8,815 nucleotides of DNA from Clostridia bacterium. GTDB lineage: Bacteria > Bacillota > Clostridia > Christensenellales > UBA1242. A program made the translations under genes and the position numbers. The notes under the pieces are model-generated. The model saw only the letters and a program-made list of their open reading frames with translations, had not been told where the DNA came from and did not search any database. The stretch is from assembly GCA_017650795.1 (NCBI GenBank), contig JAGCEE010000027.1:1-8815 (forward strand), given 5' to 3'. Shown one piece after another: positions 6,408 to 8,815 of the stretch; the stretch's first letter is position 1; every line of letters starts with the position of its first letter.

Positions 6408-6425
6408 AGCATTTTGGAAAATGCT
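6408..6425. promoter_or_regulatory. 18-bp palindrome, operator-like, in the divergent intergenic region
   Basis: AGCATTTT (6408-6415) and AAAATGCT (6418-6425) are perfect inverted copies around a GG centre. It lies between the divergent peptidase and DnaD-family genes, upstream of the rightward promoter candidate. Its centre is 41 bp from that of the palindrome at 6371-6380, close to four helical turns, so both would face the same side of the DNA. There is no T-tract on either side, so it is not a terminator. Confidence 0.45.
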
Positions 6426-6461
6426 AAACAAATAATTGCAACTTTCCTTTTTGCTTTTTTC

Positions 6462-6490
6462 TTGCTTAAATTATAACAATATGCTAAAAT
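6462..6490 (+). promoter_or_regulatory. Candidate extended -10 promoter for the DnaD-like/DnaC-like pair
   Basis: TGCTAAAAT (6482-6490) is an extended -10 element, TGn followed by TAAAAT (five of six), with a weak -35 TTGCTT (6462-6467) at 17 nt. Transcription would start near 6497 and give a short leader of about 20 nt before the ATG at 6517. TATAAC at 6472-6477 is a second possible -10. Confidence 0.45.
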
Positions 6491-6504
6491 CAACTAAAAT
6501 TAAC

Positions 6505-6510
6505 AAGGAG
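6505..6510 (+). promoter_or_regulatory. Ribosome binding site deciding the start of the DnaD-like gene
   Basis: AAGGAG lies 6 nt before the ATG at 6517. The open frame extends back to an ATG at 6436, but that one has no ribosome site and would put the promoter candidate inside the gene. Confidence 0.8.
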
Positions 6511-6516
6511 CAACTA

Positions 6517-7977
6517 ATGGGGTTTTGCAGATTTTCATCAGAAACAGTCATTTCCAATTCAACTGCTGTCGATAATATATTTATTGACAGTTATTTGCCG
6601 TATGCTAATGACACTTGTGTAAAAGTATATTTGTATGGTTTGTACAAATGTAATACACCAGATTTATATGACAATACTTTGGCTTCATTTTCTTCTGTTT
6701 TGGGCATAAGCGAAGAAGATATATATACTGCCTTTTTATATTGGCAAGAGCAAGGTCTTGTGCAAATACTTGCAACCGAGCCATTTGAAGTTGTTTATAT
6801 GCCTTTAAAAAACGCCATTTCAAACACAAAAAAATATAACAAAGATAAGTATGCAGATTTTAATCTACAATTAGAATCAATCTTTAAAGGAAGAATTATA
6901 ACCTTAAATGAGTACTACCAATATTATGACTTTATAGAAACATATCACATGGAGCCAGAAGCACTGATTTTGATAATAGAATACTCTGCAAGAGCAAAAG
7001 GATATAATGTTGGTTATAGTTATGTTTTAACCATTGCAAGAAATTGGGCTAGTGAGGGAATTCTTACATACGAGCAAGTAGAAAACAAGCTTATGGAACT
7101 AGAACAAAATTCAAGCGAAATTGGCGAACTATTTGGTGTTTTAGGAATTAAACGAGTTGCAACCATAGATGAAAAAGATTATTTAAGAAAATGGAAAAAT
7201 GATTTTGAATTTACTTTTGAAACAATTATTGGCGTGTGCAAATTGTGTAAAAAGAAAAAGAGAATTACAACAAATTTTGAAAAACTAGATAACATTTTTA
7301 AAAACTACTACGAAATGAAACTATCATCAATAAAAGAAATAGAAAGTTATGAAGCAGAAAAAGATGAGCTTTATAAAACAAGCAAAAAAGTTTGTAGAAA
7401 CTTGGGATTATACTATGACAATTTAGAACCAGTATCATCAAATTACACTCAAAAATGGGTCACAATGGGATTTGACGACGCAACTCTTGGCGATATTGCA
7501 AACTATTGCTTTAAATCGTCTATTAAAAGCCTAGATGGTATGGACAACATTGTATCTAAATTCTTTAAACTAGGAATAACCACAACAATGGCACTCGCAG
7601 AATATTTGAGTGAAGTATTAAAAAATGATGAAGAAATAAAAAGTATTTTAGACGAACTTGGTCTTGTTAGAAATGTTAATAAGTTTGATAGAGATTTCTA
7701 TAAAATCTGGAAAAATGACTGGAATATAAACGACTCGCTTATTAAAGAAGCAATCTCGCTTTCTAGGGACAAGGCAAGCCCAATGCAATACTTAAACAAA
7801 ATACTTTCTTATTGGCACACAAATGGCGTAGAAACGGTTGAAAGTAGCAAAAACTTTCAGCTTGCCGACCAAACAAACACAAAAGCAAAACCAAAGCAAA
7901 ACTATAAAGAACAGCGTGACTATACAAAAACAGACTTAAATGCGTTGTTTGATAATTTAGAAGAAGTAGAATTATAA
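6517..7977 (+). CDS. DnaD-family primosome protein with N-terminal winged helix and four DnaD-like units
   Basis: Expected to work in replication initiation or restart, remodelling DNA and helping the helicase loader. The start at 6517 has an ideal AAGGAG site and gives 486 residues. Residues about 31-98 (VKVYLYGLYKCN…YWQEQGLVQIL) resemble the DnaD winged-helix domain. After a linker come units of about 60 residues that end in the DnaD-type pattern hydrophobic-x-x-I-x-x-aromatic…G/K-I/V-x-T: unit 1 at 131-194 (IARNWASEGILT), unit 2 at 218-280 (IFKNYYEMKLSS), unit 3 at 308-365 (IVSKFFKLGITT) and unit 4 at 390-445 (ILSYWHTNGVET). Units 1 and 4 match the family best; 2 and 3 are weaker. The tail (446-486) is a Lys/Gln-rich linker ending in DLNALFDNLEEVEL, an acidic motif that may contact a partner. 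Classic DnaD is about half this length. The DnaC-like gene follows after 26 bp in the same direction. Confidence 0.85.
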   Translation: MGFCRFSSETVISNSTAVDNIFIDSYLPYANDTCVKVYLYGLYKCNTPDLYDNTLASFSSVLGISEEDIYTAFLYWQEQGLVQILATEPFEVVYMPLKNAISNTKKYNKDKYADFNLQLESIFKGRIITLNEYYQYYDFIETYHMEPEALILIIEYSARAKGYNVGYSYVLTIARNWASEGILTYEQVENKLMELEQNSSEIGELFGVLGIKRVATIDEKDYLRKWKNDFEFTFETIIGVCKLCKKKKRITTNFEKLDNIFKNYYEMKLSSIKEIESYEAEKDELYKTSKKVCRNLGLYYDNLEPVSSNYTQKWVTMGFDDATLGDIANYCFKSSIKSLDGMDNIVSKFFKLGITTTMALAEYLSEVLKNDEEIKSILDELGLVRNVNKFDRDFYKIWKNDWNINDSLIKEAISLSRDKASPMQYLNKILSYWHTNGVETVESSKNFQLADQTNTKAKPKQNYKEQRDYTKTDLNALFDNLEEVEL

Positions 7978-8003
7978 TTTTTAATCTTAAAAATGGAGTA
8001 AAA

Positions 8004-8815
8004 ATGAATAGAAAAATTTTAGCAAAAGCTCAGGCAGTAATTGACGAAAGAAGACAATATGCTGAAAAAGTTGCACTAGACTATTTAAAAAAAGCCCTAA
8101 AAAACCCAAAATTTGAAGAACTATACAAAAAAGAAAAAGAGCTTATGATTGACCTTACTCGCCGAGATGTTTATGGTGAAAATGTTGATTATTCAATTTT
8201 GGATAAAATAAAATTAGAGCAAGAATTTGTACTAAAAGATATGGGTTTAAATGGCACCGATATTGTACCAAACTATGAGTGCAAAATATGTAATGACACG
8301 GGTTATGTTGATGGTTTTGCATGTGAATGTTTAAAAAGAGAAATAAATAAAGAATTGTTTGAATATAGTGGCTTTACCTCGCGCCTTGCATCATTTGATG
8401 AAAAACACATAAACCATCCAGCATTTGACTTAATGAAAAAATGGTGCGACACAAACAGCACAAAAATAAATGTGCTTATTTGTGGCCCAACCGGAACCGG
8501 CAAAACATATTTAACAGAGTGCATCGCTGATAGACTAATTAAAAGAAACAGGATTGTGCTTTTTACAACTGCATTTAATCTTCACAGTTGTATGCTAAAT
8601 TATCATATTAGTAATTTTGCAAATCGTGATGAAATTTTAGAGCCATTTTTAAATGCCGAAGTTTTAATAATTGACGACCTTGGCTCCGAGCCAATGCTTG
8701 CAAATATAACAAAAGAATATTTGTACATGATATTAAACGAAAGAATGTTAAAAAAACTATCGACCATTATTACCACAAATCTTTACCCTAATGACCTTTT
8801 AGAGCATTACACAAG
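8004..8815 (+). CDS. DnaC/DnaI-like helicase-loader ATPase, 3'-truncated by window edge
   Basis: AAA+ ATPase that is expected to load the replicative helicase onto DNA with its DnaD-type neighbour; 270 residues are visible. The start follows GGAG (7995-7998) by 5 nt. Residues 1-50 are charged and helical. C93, C96, C107 and C109 (YECKICNDTGYVDGFACEC) form a zinc-finger-like cluster as in DnaI-type loaders. Walker A is GPTGTGKT (161-168), Walker B is VLIIDD (220-225), and TTN at 257-259 is sensor 1. The window ends before the arginine finger and sensor 2 regions. IstB, the transposition helper, shares this fold, but the N-terminal Cys cluster and the DnaD partner favour a replication role. The 26-bp gap and the absence of a terminator argue for one operon with the DnaD-like gene. 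Confidence 0.9.
   Translation, partial: MNRKILAKAQAVIDERRQYAEKVALDYLKKALKNPKFEELYKKEKELMIDLTRRDVYGENVDYSILDKIKLEQEFVLKDMGLNGTDIVPNYECKICNDTGYVDGFACECLKREINKELFEYSGFTSRLASFDEKHINHPAFDLMKKWCDTNSTKINVLICGPTGTGKTYLTECIADRLIKRNRIVLFTTAFNLHSCMLNYHISNFANRDEILEPFLNAEVLIIDDLGSEPMLANITKEYLYMILNERMLKKLSTIITTNLYPNDLLEHYT

Noticed and set aside
6436..6516. Upstream 27-codon extension of the DnaD-like gene from ATG 6436
   Set aside because: It has no ribosome site, covers the promoter candidate and does not look like the family; the ATG at 6517 has AAGGAG at the right distance.
6366..6516. Replication origin near the primosome genes
   Set aside because: I see no cluster of DnaA boxes (TTATCCACA-like) or AT-rich repeat array; the palindromes fit operators better.
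6605..6829. Minus-strand open frame of 74 codons
   Set aside because: It lies wholly inside the DnaD-like gene on the opposite strand.
8303..8524. Minus-strand open frame of 73 codons
   Set aside because: It is antisense to the Walker A region of the DnaC-like gene.

Overview
The window is AT-rich, protein-dense bacterial DNA using the standard code (TGG for Trp, TGA never read through). A DnaD-domain gene followed directly by a DnaC/DnaI-type ATPase gene is a Firmicutes hallmark. With the low GC, the AGGAG-type ribosome sites and a deacetylase of a kind I associate with Clostridia, it points to a low-GC, probably uncultured and gut-associated clostridial organism. Genus and species cannot be read from it.

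Layout: (1) 2-1027 (+) is the 3' part of a CE4-type polysaccharide deacetylase whose start lies before the window. (2) 1080-1592 (-) is an unrecognised small membrane-anchored extracytoplasmic protein, and 1669-3006 (-) a UPF0104/LPG-synthase-TM family membrane protein. A terminator-like hairpin lies between them, right against the ribosome site of the smaller gene. (3) 3007-3231 is a divergent promoter region with two dyad symmetries. (4) 3232-4089 (+) is a PflX/COG1313-type radical SAM protein whose end overlaps, tail to tail, a very AT-rich compact glutamate racemase gene (murI, 4079-4795, -). (5) 4896-6365 (-) is a membrane-anchored M1-family metallopeptidase followed by a strong hairpin that could end transcription in both directions. 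(6) 6366-6516 is a second divergent control region with two palindromes 41 bp apart. (7) 6517-7977 (+) is a long DnaD-family primosome protein with apparently four DnaD-like units, followed after 26 bp by a DnaC/DnaI-type helicase-loader ATPase (8004 to the window end, truncated).

How the genes relate: the clearest functional unit is the DnaD-like/DnaC-like pair, which should act together in loading the replicative helicase. Deacetylase, glutamate racemase, the LPG-synthase-like membrane protein and the anchored peptidase all fit envelope work, but they are not one operon. The radical SAM gene stands alone with no partner in view. I see no tRNA, rRNA, CRISPR array, transposase or phage gene.

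I do not see a convincing new multi-gene system. The items most worth a second look are the four-unit DnaD protein, the paired palindromes upstream of it, the overlapping radical SAM/murI ends with a possible antisense read-through, and the divergent AT-rich racemase.
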